DNA of 64,000 bases from Chromobacterium vaccinii (GCF_000971335.1 NZ_JZJL01000018.1:1-64000), one strand, 5' to 3'. Shown: positions 1 to 8,998, counted from the first letter of the stretch. A program made the numbers and translations. The notes: generated by a model not told the origin, from the sequence alone.

Positions 1-26
1 GGTTTCACGCAGCAGCACACAGTTTC

Positions 27-103
27 GGGCGGTTAGTCTCAGTTGGTAGAGCACTGCCTTCACACGGCAGGGGTCGCTGGTTCGAGTCCAGTACCGCCCA
101 CCA
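27..103 (+). tRNA. tRNA-Val (CAC)
   Basis: A complete cloverleaf can be folded. The acceptor stem GGGCGGT (27-33) pairs with ACCGCCC (93-99). The anticodon stem CTGCC/GGCAG (54-58/66-70) encloses the loop TTCACAC, giving anticodon CAC at 61-63. The T-loop carries the standard TTCGAGT. The discriminator is A100 and the CCA (101-103) is encoded. It lies 6 nt upstream of tRNA-Asp and is probably co-transcribed with it. Confidence 0.96.
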
Positions 104-109
104 GAAAAC

Positions 110-186
110 GGAGTGGTAGTTCAGTTGGTTAGAATACCGGCCTGTCACGCCGGGGGTCGCGGGTTCGAGTCCCGTCCACTCCGCCA
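110..186 (+). tRNA. tRNA-Asp (GTC)
   Basis: The acceptor stem GGAGTGG (110-116) pairs with CCACTCC (176-182), followed by discriminator G183 and an encoded CCA. The anticodon arm CCGGC-CTGTCAC-GCCGG gives anticodon GTC. The T-arm has GGGTTCGAGTCCC. It is the second gene of a Val-Asp tRNA pair, followed directly by a strong hairpin-T tract. Confidence 0.96.
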
Positions 187-193
187 ATCTTGC

Positions 194-221
194 AAAAAAG
201 CAGCCTCAGGCTGCTTTTTTT
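194..221 (+). terminator. Rho-independent terminator of the tRNA pair
   Basis: A 12-bp inverted repeat (194-205 with 209-220) has a TCA loop and ends in seven T residues. The stem core is GCAGCC/GGCTGC. It lies 7 nt after the tRNA-Asp CCA, so it most likely ends the tRNA transcript. Confidence 0.9.
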
Positions 222-348
222 GCATTCCCCCGTCACACACGCGCCGCTTGCCGCAGCCTTTCCACCCCATTCGCATGTTGCGGTTGCAAAATGCCGGATT
301 GCTGGCAATACTGTCAGACTTTTAAAAATTCATATCAAGAGATTTCAC

Positions 349-1881
349 ATGAACAAGACTGCCCTGCTGGCGCTGTGCCTGAGCAGCCACGCCTCCTGGG
401 CCGGCAGCGGCGGCGAAGAGGCCACATGGCAATACACGGTTCAAGCGGGCGATACGCTGTGGTCGTTCGCGGCCAAGCACCTGACTTCGCCCGCTTATGT
501 GCCGAAACTGCAACAGCAAAACGGCATCGCCAATCCCTACCGGCTGACACCCGGCAGCCAGTTGGCCGTTCCCTATAGCTGGACTCGGCAAAACGAATCG
601 TCGGTCACCATCGAAGCGCTGTCCGGCGCCGTCAACGTCCAGGATGCGGATGGACAGCCGCTGAAGGCGGCGCCTGGCCTTCATCTTCAGGCCGGCAGCC
701 GGATTTCAACCGGCAAGGACGCCATGCTGAAATTGCGCATGGCCGATGGCTCCATGCTGCAGTTGTGGTCCAACAGCAAGCTGACGCTGGGCAAACAGGT
801 GTTCTACCCCACTACCGGGGCCATCCAGTCGCAAAATCGGCTGGATCACGGCTCGGCCAGCAATGCCGTAGTGCCCAGGCAGCTGATGCCAAACCGTTAC
901 CAGATCTACACCCCATCGGCGGTGACCACGGTGCGCGGCACTGAGTTCCGAGTGCGCAGCCTGGACGACCAGGACACCGCGGCCGAAGTGCTGCACGGAA
1001 AGGTCAATCTGGCGGCTGACGGCGAAGAGCTGGACATTCCCGCGGGGTTCGGCGGCCGCAGCGGCGGCAAACAATCGGTGGCCCTGCCCAAGGCGCCCGC
1101 GCTAGACGGCGTGATCACCGTCAGCCCCTTCAATCCCCCGCTGCTGGAATGGCACAAGCAGAACGGCGAAGCCGGCTATCAGCTCGCGCTATCCGACGCC
1201 CAGACCCAGCAGCAGCTGTACAACCGCAGCACGGAAACGGCGCGCTTCTACCCCGAACTCCCGCAAAATGGCCGCTACTTGCTGACCGTTCGCGCGCGCA
1301 ACGCCCAAGGCATCGAAGGCTACGACGCCAGCCGCGGCTTCACCCTGGCCGCCAGCCCATTGCCGCCGCTGATCTTCAGCGATGCCAAGCGGACCAGCCA
1401 GCGCGCGCAGACGCTGTGGGTCGGCAGCAGCGCCAGCCCGGAACATCCCGCCTGGCTGCAAGTGGCCCGCGACCCCGCCTTCACCGACATCTGGCACCAG
1501 GGCAGGCTGGAACAAGACACCTTCGCGCTCAACCTGCCCGACAAGGGAAAATGGTATTGGCGGCTGGCCTCGCTGAATGACAAGAACCAGCCCGGCCCCT
1601 ATGGCAATACTCAGGAACTGAGAATCAAGGCCTGGTATGAAATGGGCCTGCCCGGCGACCGCAAGCTGCAATCCCGCCGCTACCCGGTGGCCAAAGCGCG
1701 CTACACGCTGCAACTGGCCCGGCCGGACGAGCCAGGCCGCATCATCTGGCAGCAGGGCGCAGACGAGCCCGCCTGGTCGCTGCTGCGCATGCCCAGCGGA
1801 CGTTTCGTTGTCACCATCCTGGTGGACGGCGACGGCGGATACCATGCCGAAGAACGGTATCCCGCGCTGCTTTTGCCGTAA
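349..1881 (+). CDS. Secreted LysM and FecR-domain protein
   Basis: The 510-aa product starts at ATG 349, preceded by AAGAG; a longer in-frame ORF runs back into the tRNA terminator and is unlikely. Residues 1-18 form a signal peptide (hydrophobic core, SWA-G cleavage). Residues about 28-73 form a LysM domain (YTVQAGDTLWSFAAKHL), expected to bind peptidoglycan. A FecR domain follows at about 100-210 with the hallmark TPSAVTTVRGTEFRV, then repetitive fibronectin-like beta segments. It is probably a periplasmic or cell-wall-associated protein. The CHASE2-GGDEF gene begins 9 nt downstream, so the two are almost certainly one operon. FecR-domain proteins often sit next to CHASE2 cyclases, which suggests it senses the envelope on behalf of the cyclase; that partnership is inference. 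Confidence 0.85.
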   Translation: MNKTALLALCLSSHASWAGSGGEEATWQYTVQAGDTLWSFAAKHLTSPAYVPKLQQQNGIANPYRLTPGSQLAVPYSWTRQNESSVTIEALSGAVNVQDADGQPLKAAPGLHLQAGSRISTGKDAMLKLRMADGSMLQLWSNSKLTLGKQVFYPTTGAIQSQNRLDHGSASNAVVPRQLMPNRYQIYTPSAVTTVRGTEFRVRSLDDQDTAAEVLHGKVNLAADGEELDIPAGFGGRSGGKQSVALPKAPALDGVITVSPFNPPLLEWHKQNGEAGYQLALSDAQTQQQLYNRSTETARFYPELPQNGRYLLTVRARNAQGIEGYDASRGFTLAASPLPPLIFSDAKRTSQRAQTLWVGSSASPEHPAWLQVARDPAFTDIWHQGRLEQDTFALNLPDKGKWYWRLASLNDKNQPGPYGNTQELRIKAWYEMGLPGDRKLQSRRYPVAKARYTLQLARPDEPGRIIWQQGADEPAWSLLRMPSGRFVVTILVDGDGGYHAEERYPALLLP

Positions 1882-1890
1882 AATCACGCG

Positions 1891-3564
1891 ATGCGCTCCA
1901 CCCAGATATCCCGCTACAGCAGGGGCATCCCCCTGCTGCTCGCCCTGCTCGGCCTGCTGCTCATCGCCAGCCAGCTGCTGGGCCGGCTGGATTTCTGGCT
2001 GTACGACAGCCTGACCCGGGCCAATCCGCTGCACCCGCCGGACCAGAACCTCATCGTCATCGCCATTGATGAAAAGAGCCTGTCCGAGCTGGGCCGGTGG
2101 CCATGGCCCCGCGCCTACCACGCCCAGCTGCTGGACAAGCTGGGCGGCGCGAGCGCGGTCGGTTTCGACATCGCCATCGCCGAACCCTCGCGCGACCCCC
2201 CGGAAGCCGACAAGCACCTTGCCGAAGCCATCCGCCGCAACGGCAAGGTGGTCGGCCCGGTGTTTCCGGAATTACAGGCCGGCCAGCTGCTGGAAACCCG
2301 CCCGCTGCCGCCGATCGCATCGGCGATGGCCGCGCTCGGCCACACCGATTACGAACGCGACGAAGACGGCACCATACGCCGCGTCTATCTGCGGGCCGGC
2401 CTGGGCGCGCCGCGCTACCCCAGCTTCGCCGCCGCCGTCTGCGCCGTAGCCAACGGACAGAAAGAGGCCATCCCTCCAGCCCAGCCGCCCCGCCCCGGGC
2501 AGGCCTGGCAACGGCGCGACCTGGTGATGGTGCCGTTCAGCAGCGGCCCCAAACCCTTTCACACCGTATCGTACAGCGACGCGCTGAGCCGGCTGCCGCC
2601 GTCGTTCTTCGAAGACAGCATCGTGCTGATAGGCGTAACCGCCAATGGCCTGGGCAACCAGCAGCCAACGCCGGTTTCGGCGAACAATACCGGCATGTCA
2701 GGCGTGGGAATAGACGCCTACATGGTGCACGGCCTGCTCACCCACCAGCAGATACGGCCGATGCCGCTGCCATTGGAATGCCTGCTGGGCGCGCTGCTGC
2801 TGGGACTGGGCGACTGGCTGCTGTCGCGCCGGGTACGCGCGCGCAGCCTGCTGGCCGGCTACGCGCTGGCCTCGGGCGCCGTGCTGCTGTCGTCGGCCGC
2901 GCTGCTCTACTTCGCCTCGATTTGGGCCGGCGGCAGCGTGGTGGCCATCCTGCTGCTGCTCAGCGGAACGCTGCGCTACGTCAGCGGCCAGGCCCAATTG
3001 TTCTCGCTGGCCTTCACCGATGGCCTGACCCGGCTCTACAATCGCCGCCACTTCGATGAAGTCTTCGGCCATGCCGTCGAGCAAAGCCGGCAAAAGCGCA
3101 AGCCGCTGGCGCTGCTCATTCTCGACATCGACCACTTCAAGAAATACAACGACCACTACGGCCATTACGCCGGCGACGAAGCGCTGCAGAAAGTGGCGCG
3201 GGCGCTCAAGGACTGCTTCCGCCAGAAGGGGCAATTGGCCACCCGGCTGGGCGGAGAGGAGTTCGGCGTGCTGCTGACGCCCGGCGACGGGCCGCAAGCC
3301 CTGTCCGCCGCCGAGCGCTTCCTCGGCCATTTGGCGGCGATGGAGCTGCCCCACTCCGCCAGCCCGCTCGGCAAGATCAGCTGCAGCATAGGCGTGCGCG
3401 CCTGCGTCCCCGGCCCCGGCGACAGCACCCGCACCCTGTTCGAACAAGCCGACCAGGCGCTGTACGAAGCCAAACGCGGCGGCCGCAACCGCGCCAGCCT
3501 TTACTTTTCATCCGACGCCGACGCAAAAAAAAGCGCGGACGATGCGTCCGCGCGACTGGATTGA
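1891..3564 (+). CDS. CHASE2-domain diguanylate cyclase
   Basis: This 557-aa inner-membrane protein should make cyclic di-GMP from GTP. An N-terminal membrane segment (about 10-28) precedes a large periplasmic CHASE2 sensor with the typical VIAIDEKSLSELGRWPWPR start. Three closely spaced membrane helices (about 295-365) follow, then a GGDEF domain from about residue 380. The active-site motif is GGEEF at 454-458. The usual inhibitory RxxD five residues before GGEEF is absent (the region reads RQKGQLATRL), so product inhibition through a canonical I-site is not expected. It is coupled to the LysM/FecR gene upstream. Its last about 40 nt also encode the terminator of the convergent dsbB gene. 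Confidence 0.92.
   Translation: MRSTQISRYSRGIPLLLALLGLLLIASQLLGRLDFWLYDSLTRANPLHPPDQNLIVIAIDEKSLSELGRWPWPRAYHAQLLDKLGGASAVGFDIAIAEPSRDPPEADKHLAEAIRRNGKVVGPVFPELQAGQLLETRPLPPIASAMAALGHTDYERDEDGTIRRVYLRAGLGAPRYPSFAAAVCAVANGQKEAIPPAQPPRPGQAWQRRDLVMVPFSSGPKPFHTVSYSDALSRLPPSFFEDSIVLIGVTANGLGNQQPTPVSANNTGMSGVGIDAYMVHGLLTHQQIRPMPLPLECLLGALLLGLGDWLLSRRVRARSLLAGYALASGAVLLSSAALLYFASIWAGGSVVAILLLLSGTLRYVSGQAQLFSLAFTDGLTRLYNRRHFDEVFGHAVEQSRQKRKPLALLILDIDHFKKYNDHYGHYAGDEALQKVARALKDCFRQKGQLATRLGGEEFGVLLTPGDGPQALSAAERFLGHLAAMELPHSASPLGKISCSIGVRACVPGPGDSTRTLFEQADQALYEAKRGGRNRASLYFSSDADAKKSADDASARLD
3525..3553 (-). terminator. dsbB terminator inside the cyclase 3' end
   Basis: A 9-bp perfect inverted repeat (3533-3541 with 3545-3553, loop ATG) is flanked on the plus strand by eight A residues at 3525-3532. 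Read on the minus strand this is a GC stem followed by T8, a classical intrinsic terminator for dsbB. It lies wholly within the coding sequence of the convergent diguanylate cyclase. Confidence 0.8.
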
Positions 3565-3579
3565 TAATCCGGAAAGCGC

Positions 3580-4077
3580 TCAACGGCGGCGGCGGGCAAC
3601 CAGCCACAGCGTCCAGACGATAACGCCCGCGAAGAACACCGCCACCCAGAACGGCATGGTCATGCCGAGGAAGCGGCCATGGATTTCCGCGCACTCGCCG
3701 CTGCCCTTCAAGACCTTGGACAACACATCCCACAAGGGAAAGGATTCCATCAGGAATTCCAGGCCCGGGCCGCATTGCGGCACCTGGTCGGCCGGCAGGC
3801 TCTGCAGCCACAGTTGGCGCAGCGACACGCCCGCGCCCGCCAGGCCGGCCAGCGTCACCAGGCCGCCCCACACCCGCGCGCCGGCACGACCGGGGTTGTG
3901 CAACGCCGCCAGCAGCGCCAGCGCGCCCACCGCCATCACGCCGATGCGCTGCAGAATGCACAGCGGGCACGGCTCCTGGCCAAGCTGGTATTGCGCGAAC
4001 AGCGCAAACCCCATCGCGCCGGCGCAGGCGGCCGCCACCAGCAAGAACCCCTGACGGTTCGTGATATTCAAACCCAT
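3580..4077 (-). CDS. dsbB: Disulfide bond formation protein B
   Basis: This 165-aa four-helix inner-membrane protein reoxidises DsbA and passes electrons to quinone. The first periplasmic loop has the redox pair CPLC (about 37-40), followed by the conserved QRIGV. The second loop holds the other Cys pair (QCGPGLEF and GECAEI). Four hydrophobic helices and the family length fit DsbB. It lies 89 bp downstream of the patatin gene on the same strand and ends in the terminator that overlaps the convergent cyclase gene. Confidence 0.95.
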   Translation of the reverse strand: MGLNITNRQGFLLVAAACAGAMGFALFAQYQLGQEPCPLCILQRIGVMAVGALALLAALHNPGRAGARVWGGLVTLAGLAGAGVSLRQLWLQSLPADQVPQCGPGLEFLMESFPLWDVLSKVLKGSGECAEIHGRFLGMTMPFWVAVFFAGVIVWTLWLVARRRR

Positions 4078-4166
4078 CCCCCTTAACCTTTCCTGTTATG
4101 TCCAGTGAGTGAACGCAGTGTAAACGGAAAAGCTGAGATTGGGGCGGCGAGGCAAAGTTCCGGGCG

Positions 4167-5306
4167 TCACAGCTCCAAAAATTCCCGGATCGCGTCCTTT
4201 TGCTGCAAGGTGTCGCGGTAGCCCAGCGCGATCAGCTCGCGGCAATAGGCCGGCTCGAACAACAGATAGGTGGCCAGCGCGGTGCCGCGCTGCCGGGTGG
4301 CGCCGGTGCCGCGCATGATGAAACGCAGCATGGCCGGGAACAAATGGGTGTGGCGGTAGACGATGCCCTCCAGCGATTTGCTGGGATTGAGCTGGAAAAT
4401 ATCCACCTTCTTGAGCTGGGTCTGGTGGGCCAGCTCTTCGCTGCTCTGCAACAGCGACACCGTATGGTTGATGCGGGTCAGGCGCTCCATGTCCACCGCC
4501 ATGCTGTCGATGAACACGCTGTTGAGCAGGTGGCCGAATATCTGGGCCGGCATCGGATAAGAGCCGGCATTGCGCCGCTCTATCGTGTCGGGCCGCTTGC
4601 TGGCCAGACCCACCACGAACAGCTTCTCCGCGCCCAGATGCAGCGCCGGCGACAGCGGCGACAGCTGGCGCACCGCGCCGTCGCAATAAAACTTCTCCCC
4701 GATCCGCACCGAGGGGAAGATCAGCGGAATCGCAGCCGTCGCCATCAGGTGGTCCAGCCCTATCCGCTCGCGCACGCCCAAGCGCTGATAGCGCATCCAT
4801 TCGCCCAAGTGCTCCTGCCCCTGGAAGAAAGTGACCGACATGCCGGTGGTGTAGCAGGACGCGGTCAGCGCCAGCGCCTGCAGCGCGCCGGAATCTATCG
4901 AAGGCGCGATGCCCTCGAATGGCATCCAGCGCCCCAGCGTGTCGCGCAGCGGCGCGTTGTCGAGAAAGCTCTGCGGATTGTTCCAGGCGTGGCCCGCGCT
5001 CATCAGGGACACGCCGAAATGCAGGAAGGTCTTGATGAAGTAGCCGGCGCTGACATCGTAGACATCGGCGATGTGCAGATGCTTCCACACCTTGGCCAGC
5101 GTATTCACCGCCAGCTGGAAATTGCCGGCGCCGGCCGCCAGCGCCACCGCGTTGATCGCGCCGGCCGAGGTGCCGCAAATGATGGGAAAGGGATTGCGCC
5201 TGGGGTCCGGCAGCAAGCGGGCAATGCCCAGCAACACCCCCACCTGGTAGGCCGCGCGGGCGCCCCCGCCCGACAGCACCAAACCGATTCTGCTCGGTCC
5301 GCCCAT
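4167..5306 (-). CDS. Patatin-like phospholipase
   Basis: The 379-aa protein begins with the patatin oxyanion motif GLVLSGGGARAAYQVGVL (about residues 8-25). The nucleophile elbow GTSAG follows (about 45-49) and the catalytic dyad Asp sits in CDGAVRQ (about 188-194). The family hydrolyses acyl esters of phospholipids with a Ser-Asp dyad. There is no signal peptide, so it is probably cytoplasmic or peripheral to the inner membrane, like RssA-type patatins. The C-terminal 100 residues (YRHTHLFPAMLRFIMRGTGA) match the longer proteobacterial patatin subgroup. Substrate cannot be read from the sequence. Confidence 0.88.
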   Translation of the reverse strand: MGGPSRIGLVLSGGGARAAYQVGVLLGIARLLPDPRRNPFPIICGTSAGAINAVALAAGAGNFQLAVNTLAKVWKHLHIADVYDVSAGYFIKTFLHFGVSLMSAGHAWNNPQSFLDNAPLRDTLGRWMPFEGIAPSIDSGALQALALTASCYTTGMSVTFFQGQEHLGEWMRYQRLGVRERIGLDHLMATAAIPLIFPSVRIGEKFYCDGAVRQLSPLSPALHLGAEKLFVVGLASKRPDTIERRNAGSYPMPAQIFGHLLNSVFIDSMAVDMERLTRINHTVSLLQSSEELAHQTQLKKVDIFQLNPSKSLEGIVYRHTHLFPAMLRFIMRGTGATRQRGTALATYLLFEPAYCRELIALGYRDTLQQKDAIREFLEL

Positions 5307-5482
5307 GCTCGTCTCTTTCTTAACGGCTTGTCAGTTCTATTTAGACATAGTCAACAAGACGAAGCGACCGCAAGCGCCAGAACGAGACAGGGGGCAAAAC
5401 AGCCGGAAACGCGGGGGGCTTGCGAGCGGCGAAAGAGCCTGCAGAAGATGACTCCCAAGCGGCGCGGCGCTCGAGCAGGCGC

Positions 5483-6376
5483 TCAGAAACCTCCCGCCTG
5501 CAGCAAGGCCCACAAATGCGCGGCCACCAGCGCGCGCCATGGCGAGAATGCCTCCAGCCAGGCCTGCGTCTGCCGCTGGTCGGGCTTGTCGGCGGCGCCC
5601 AGCACCATGCCCAACGCCTTGCGCACGGCGACATCGCCATGCAGCGAGCCATCCAGCCAGCCATAGCCGCGCAGCAAGGCGTAGCTGACCGTCCACGGCC
5701 CGATGCCGGGCACCGCCAGCAACCGTTCGGATATTTTTTCCGCCGCCGCGCCGTCCAGCCAGGCATCCAACGGCAGCTCGCCGCTCGCCGCGGCCTGGCT
5801 CAAAGCCAGGATGGCGCGGCTCTTGGCCCGCGAGAAGCCCGCCTCGCCCAATTGCTCCGCGGTCAACACTGCCAGCCGGCCGGCGTCCGGATGGCACAGC
5901 AGGCCGGATGAATGGCGGCAATCGCACAGCAGCAGCATGCGCCGGCGTATCGTCACCGCCGCAGCCACGCTGATCTGCTGGCCGGTGATCGCCCAGGCCA
6001 GCGCCTCGAACGGCGTCGCCGTTTGCGGCACCCTCAAGCCCGCGCGCGCGGCGATCAGGCCGCCCAATTGCGGATGGCCGCGGTATTGGCGCTCGAACGC
6101 CTCCACCGGCTGGTTCAGGCCCAGCATGCGCCGGCCCATGCGCTCCAGCTCGCCGGCATCCCCCGATTCGCCGTCCACATCCAAGCCCAGAATCGCCCGG
6201 TCGGCACGGAAACGCAGATCGAGGCAGGCCGGCAGGCCTTGCCACAGCAAGCCTTTCTTCAAACCGTCGTCGTCCACCTGCTCGGCCAGCCGCTCGCCGT
6301 CGCGGCGGTGGAAAGCCAGGATGTCCTGCGGCCGGAAACCGGCGGGCAGCGCGATATCGCAATGAATGACGGACAT
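5483..6376 (-). CDS. alkA: DNA-3-methyladenine glycosylase II, AlkA type
   Basis: This 297-aa base-excision enzyme removes alkylated purines from DNA. An N-terminal AlkA-type beta domain precedes the helix-hairpin-helix GPD domain. PFEALAWAITGQQISVAAA marks the start of the HhH fold, and VPGIGPWTVSYALLRGYG...GDVAVRK contains the hairpin and the catalytic Asp. Start ATG at 6376 is 3 nt after the alkB stop, so alkB and alkA are co-transcribed. Pairing a glycosylase with a direct dealkylase makes this an alkylation-repair operon. No Ada-type regulator is visible nearby. Confidence 0.9.
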   Translation of the reverse strand: MSVIHCDIALPAGFRPQDILAFHRRDGERLAEQVDDDGLKKGLLWQGLPACLDLRFRADRAILGLDVDGESGDAGELERMGRRMLGLNQPVEAFERQYRGHPQLGGLIAARAGLRVPQTATPFEALAWAITGQQISVAAAVTIRRRMLLLCDCRHSSGLLCHPDAGRLAVLTAEQLGEAGFSRAKSRAILALSQAAASGELPLDAWLDGAAAEKISERLLAVPGIGPWTVSYALLRGYGWLDGSLHGDVAVRKALGMVLGAADKPDQRQTQAWLEAFSPWRALVAAHLWALLQAGGF

Positions 6377-6379
6377 GGA

Positions 6380-7027
6380 TCAGCGGGCCTTGCGAAAAGT
6401 GAGATTGATGCGGCGTCCGCCCAGCAGCGGGTGGATGCCAGACTGAACCGGCTGCACGCCATGGAAGCGCATCCGGTCCGGCCCGCCCCATACCAGCACG
6501 TCGCCATGCCGCAGCAGGATGCGGGCGGCCTTGTCGGCGCGGCGCAGGCCGCCCAGCAGGAATACCGCGGGCAGGCCCAGCGACACCGAGACGATGGGCG
6601 CGGAGAAATCGCGCTCGTCCTTGTCCTGGTGCAGGCCCATCCGGGCGCCGGGCAGGTAGCAGTTGATCAGGCAGGCATCGGGATCGAAGCCGGCGAAGCC
6701 CGCCTCGGCGGCCGCGCCGCGCGCCAGCTCGCGCAGCGGATCAGGCATCGCCGGCCAGGGTTGGCCGCCGTCGGGATCGACGGCGGAGTAGCGGTAGCCG
6801 CGGCGGTCGGACACCCAGCCCCAATCGCCGCAGCTGGAGGTGGCCACCGACATCGCCTGCCCGCCCGGCGTAACCATGCCGCGCGGCGGCGACTGCCCCA
6901 GCACCGCCTCCACAGCCTCAAGCAGCCGCGCGTCGCCGGCGCGGGCCCAGCCGTGCAGCAGCGCGGTCCCGGCCGACAGCCGCTCAAGCCACGGCCCTTC
7001 GTCCGGCGCGAACAGGCTGCCGCTCAC
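6380..7027 (-). CDS. alkB: Alpha-ketoglutarate-dependent dioxygenase AlkB
   Basis: This 215-aa Fe(II)/2-oxoglutarate dioxygenase oxidatively demethylates 1-methyladenine and 3-methylcytosine. The iron triad is visible: HQDKDE supplies His and Asp, and HGVQP supplies the distal His. The RINLTFR tail holds the Arg residues that bind 2-oxoglutarate. The conserved NCYLPGARMGLHQD segment is intact. The start is GTG at 7025-7027, overlapping the pmbA stop as GTGA, so translation is coupled to pmbA. Length matches the E. coli protein. Confidence 0.93.
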   Translation of the reverse strand: MSGSLFAPDEGPWLERLSAGTALLHGWARAGDARLLEAVEAVLGQSPPRGMVTPGGQAMSVATSSCGDWGWVSDRRGYRYSAVDPDGGQPWPAMPDPLRELARGAAAEAGFAGFDPDACLINCYLPGARMGLHQDKDERDFSAPIVSVSLGLPAVFLLGGLRRADKAARILLRHGDVLVWGGPDRMRFHGVQPVQSGIHPLLGGRRINLTFRKAR

Positions 7028-8367
7028 TCCTCGCCGGCCACCATCATGCCGCCGATCAGCACCGAGCCGATGCGGCGGCCGCCGCGATCCAGCACGTCGT
7101 CGGCGATCGCTTCGATATTGAGGAACATGTCGCGCAGGTTGCCGGCGATGGTGATTTCCTCCACCGGGTAGGCGATCACGCCGTTTTCCACCCAGAAGCC
7201 GGCCGCGCCGCGCGAGTAGTCGCCGGTCACGGTGTTGACGCCCTGGCCCAGCAGCTCGGTCACCAACAGGCCATTGCCCATCTGGCCGAGCAGCTCGGCG
7301 AGGCTTTCGCCGGTGGAGTGGACCACCAGATTGTGCGCGCCGCCGGAGTTGCCGGTGGTCTGCATGCCCAGCTTGCGCGCGGAATAGCTGCTCAGGAAAT
7401 ACCCCTGCAGCACGCCGCCGTCCACCAAGCGGCGCGACTGCGTCGCCACGCCCTCGCTGTCGAAGGCGCTGCTGGCCAACCCGCGCAGCAAGAACGGATC
7501 TTCGTCTATCGTCACCCGGGACGCCATCACCGGCTTGCCCAGCGCGTCCAGCAGGAAGGACGACTTGCGGTACAGATTGCCGCCGCTGATCGCCGCGGCC
7601 AGGTGGCCCAGCAGCGACATCGCCACCGGCGCCTCGAACAGCACCGGGTACTGGCCTGTCTTGACCCGCCGGCCGCCCAGGCGGCGCACCGCGCGCTCGC
7701 CGGCGATGCGGCCGATCTCCTCCACCGGCGCCAGATCGTTCTGATGGCGGGCGGCGGAGTACCAGTAGTCGCGCTGCATCACCCCGTCCTGCTCGGCCAC
7801 CACCGCGGCCGACAGGCTGTGGCGGCTGCCGGCGAAGCCGCCGCTGAAGCCGTTGCTGTTGGCGTAGGCGAACTGGTTGGCCTGCACCGATACGCTGGCG
7901 CCCTCGGAATTGCGGATGCGGGGGTCCACCGCGCGCGCGGCGTCCTCGCAGCGGCGCGCCAGCGCTATCGCCTCTTCCACCGGCAGCTGCCAGGGGTGGA
8001 ACAGGTCCAGGTCCGGCAAATCATCGGCCAAGAGCTGCGGGTCGGCCAGGCCGGCGCAATCGTCCTCGGCCGTGTAGCGGGCGATGTCCAGCGCGGCGCG
8101 CACGGTGTCGGACAGCGCCTCGTCGGAGAAGTCGGACGTGCTGGCGTGGCCTTTTTTCTTGCCCAGGTAGACCGTGACGCTGACGCCCTTGTCCTGGTTG
8201 TATTCTATGGTTTCCACTTCGGACAGGCGCACGCTCACCGTCTGGCCGACGCCCTCGGAAACATCGGCCTCGGCCGCGCTGGCGCCTTGCTGGCGCGCCA
8301 GCTCGAGCACGCGGCCGGCGATCCCGCTCAAGGTATCGGGACTGAAACTGAATGTCTTATCTGCCAT
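7024..8367 (-). CDS. pmbA: TldE/PmbA-type metalloprotease subunit
   Basis: The 447-aa protein is the PmbA (TldE) partner of TldD. Together they form a zinc peptidase that matures microcin B17-like peptides and degrades unfolded peptides. Typical features are the VETIEYNQDKGVSVTVYLGKKKGHASTSD segment near residues 50-80 and the C-terminal GGAHNLVV...YSRGAAGFWVENG...EITIAGNL block. As usual for PmbA the HExxxH zinc motif is absent; it resides in TldD, which is not in the window. The start ATG 8367 was chosen over a much longer upstream ORF because homology begins there and GAAAG precedes it. It is divergent from darP, as in enterobacteria. Confidence 0.93.
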   Translation of the reverse strand: MADKTFSFSPDTLSGIAGRVLELARQQGASAAEADVSEGVGQTVSVRLSEVETIEYNQDKGVSVTVYLGKKKGHASTSDFSDEALSDTVRAALDIARYTAEDDCAGLADPQLLADDLPDLDLFHPWQLPVEEAIALARRCEDAARAVDPRIRNSEGASVSVQANQFAYANSNGFSGGFAGSRHSLSAAVVAEQDGVMQRDYWYSAARHQNDLAPVEEIGRIAGERAVRRLGGRRVKTGQYPVLFEAPVAMSLLGHLAAAISGGNLYRKSSFLLDALGKPVMASRVTIDEDPFLLRGLASSAFDSEGVATQSRRLVDGGVLQGYFLSSYSARKLGMQTTGNSGGAHNLVVHSTGESLAELLGQMGNGLLVTELLGQGVNTVTGDYSRGAAGFWVENGVIAYPVEEITIAGNLRDMFLNIEAIADDVLDRGGRRIGSVLIGGMMVAGEE

Positions 8368-8449
8368 AGTATCTTTCGGAACGTGGAAACGGCCGGCGGC
8401 CTTTTCCGGTATCATACCAGCCTTGAAAACCGAGTGAGACCTAGCAACA

Positions 8450-8998
8450 ATGACCGACCACCAGAACGACGACGATGGCTTCGTCAGCAAGTCCCAGCGC
8501 AAGCGCGACATGGACGCGCTGCAGGATCTGGGTAGCGAACTGGTCGAGCTGTCCAAGGATACGCTGAAGAAAATGGCGCTGCCGGAGGATTTGCTCTCCG
8601 CGCTGCTGGAACACAAGCGCCTGACCGCGCACGGCGCCATCCGCCGCCAACTGCAGTACATCGGCAAACTGATGCGCAATGTCGATCCCGAGCCGATCCA
8701 GCAATACCTGCAGATCCTCAAGGGCGAATCGTCCGAGCACATCGCCTGGCAGAAGCTGCTGGAGCGCTGGCGCGACAAGCTGATGGCCGACGACGCCAAC
8801 CAGCCGCTGTTCCTGCAGAGCTTCCCCGAAACCGATCCCAAGCAGCTGCATTCGCTGGTGCGCCAGTCGCGCAAGGAAAAGCAGGACAACAAGCCGCCCA
8901 AGGCCTTCCGCCAGCTGTACCAGCTGATCAAGGAGCAAATCCCCGAGCCGGGCAAGCCGCGCATCTGGCAAAAGGATGAGGAAGAGGACGACGAGTGA
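8450..8998 (+). CDS. darP: Ribosome-associated protein DarP (DUF615, YjgA)
   Basis: The 182-aa highly charged, largely helical protein carries the family signature VSKSQRKRDMDALQDLG near the N terminus and HLAREKQ-like RKEKQDNKPPKAFRQLYQLIK near the end. The family promotes late assembly of the 50S subunit. Divergent placement next to pmbA is a conserved neighbourhood. The acidic C-terminal tail (DEEEDDE) is normal. Its stop overlaps the mog start as TGATG. Confidence 0.93.
   Translation: MTDHQNDDDGFVSKSQRKRDMDALQDLGSELVELSKDTLKKMALPEDLLSALLEHKRLTAHGAIRRQLQYIGKLMRNVDPEPIQQYLQILKGESSEHIAWQKLLERWRDKLMADDANQPLFLQSFPETDPKQLHSLVRQSRKEKQDNKPPKAFRQLYQLIKEQIPEPGKPRIWQKDEEEDDE

Noticed and set aside
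5..187. Minus-strand ORF across the two tRNA genes
   Set aside because: It is the antisense of tRNA-Val and tRNA-Asp; this peptide pattern is a well-known annotation artefact.
8995..8997. GTG 8995 as the mog start
   Set aside because: The next codon is ATG with the same reading frame and a better TGATG coupling to darP.
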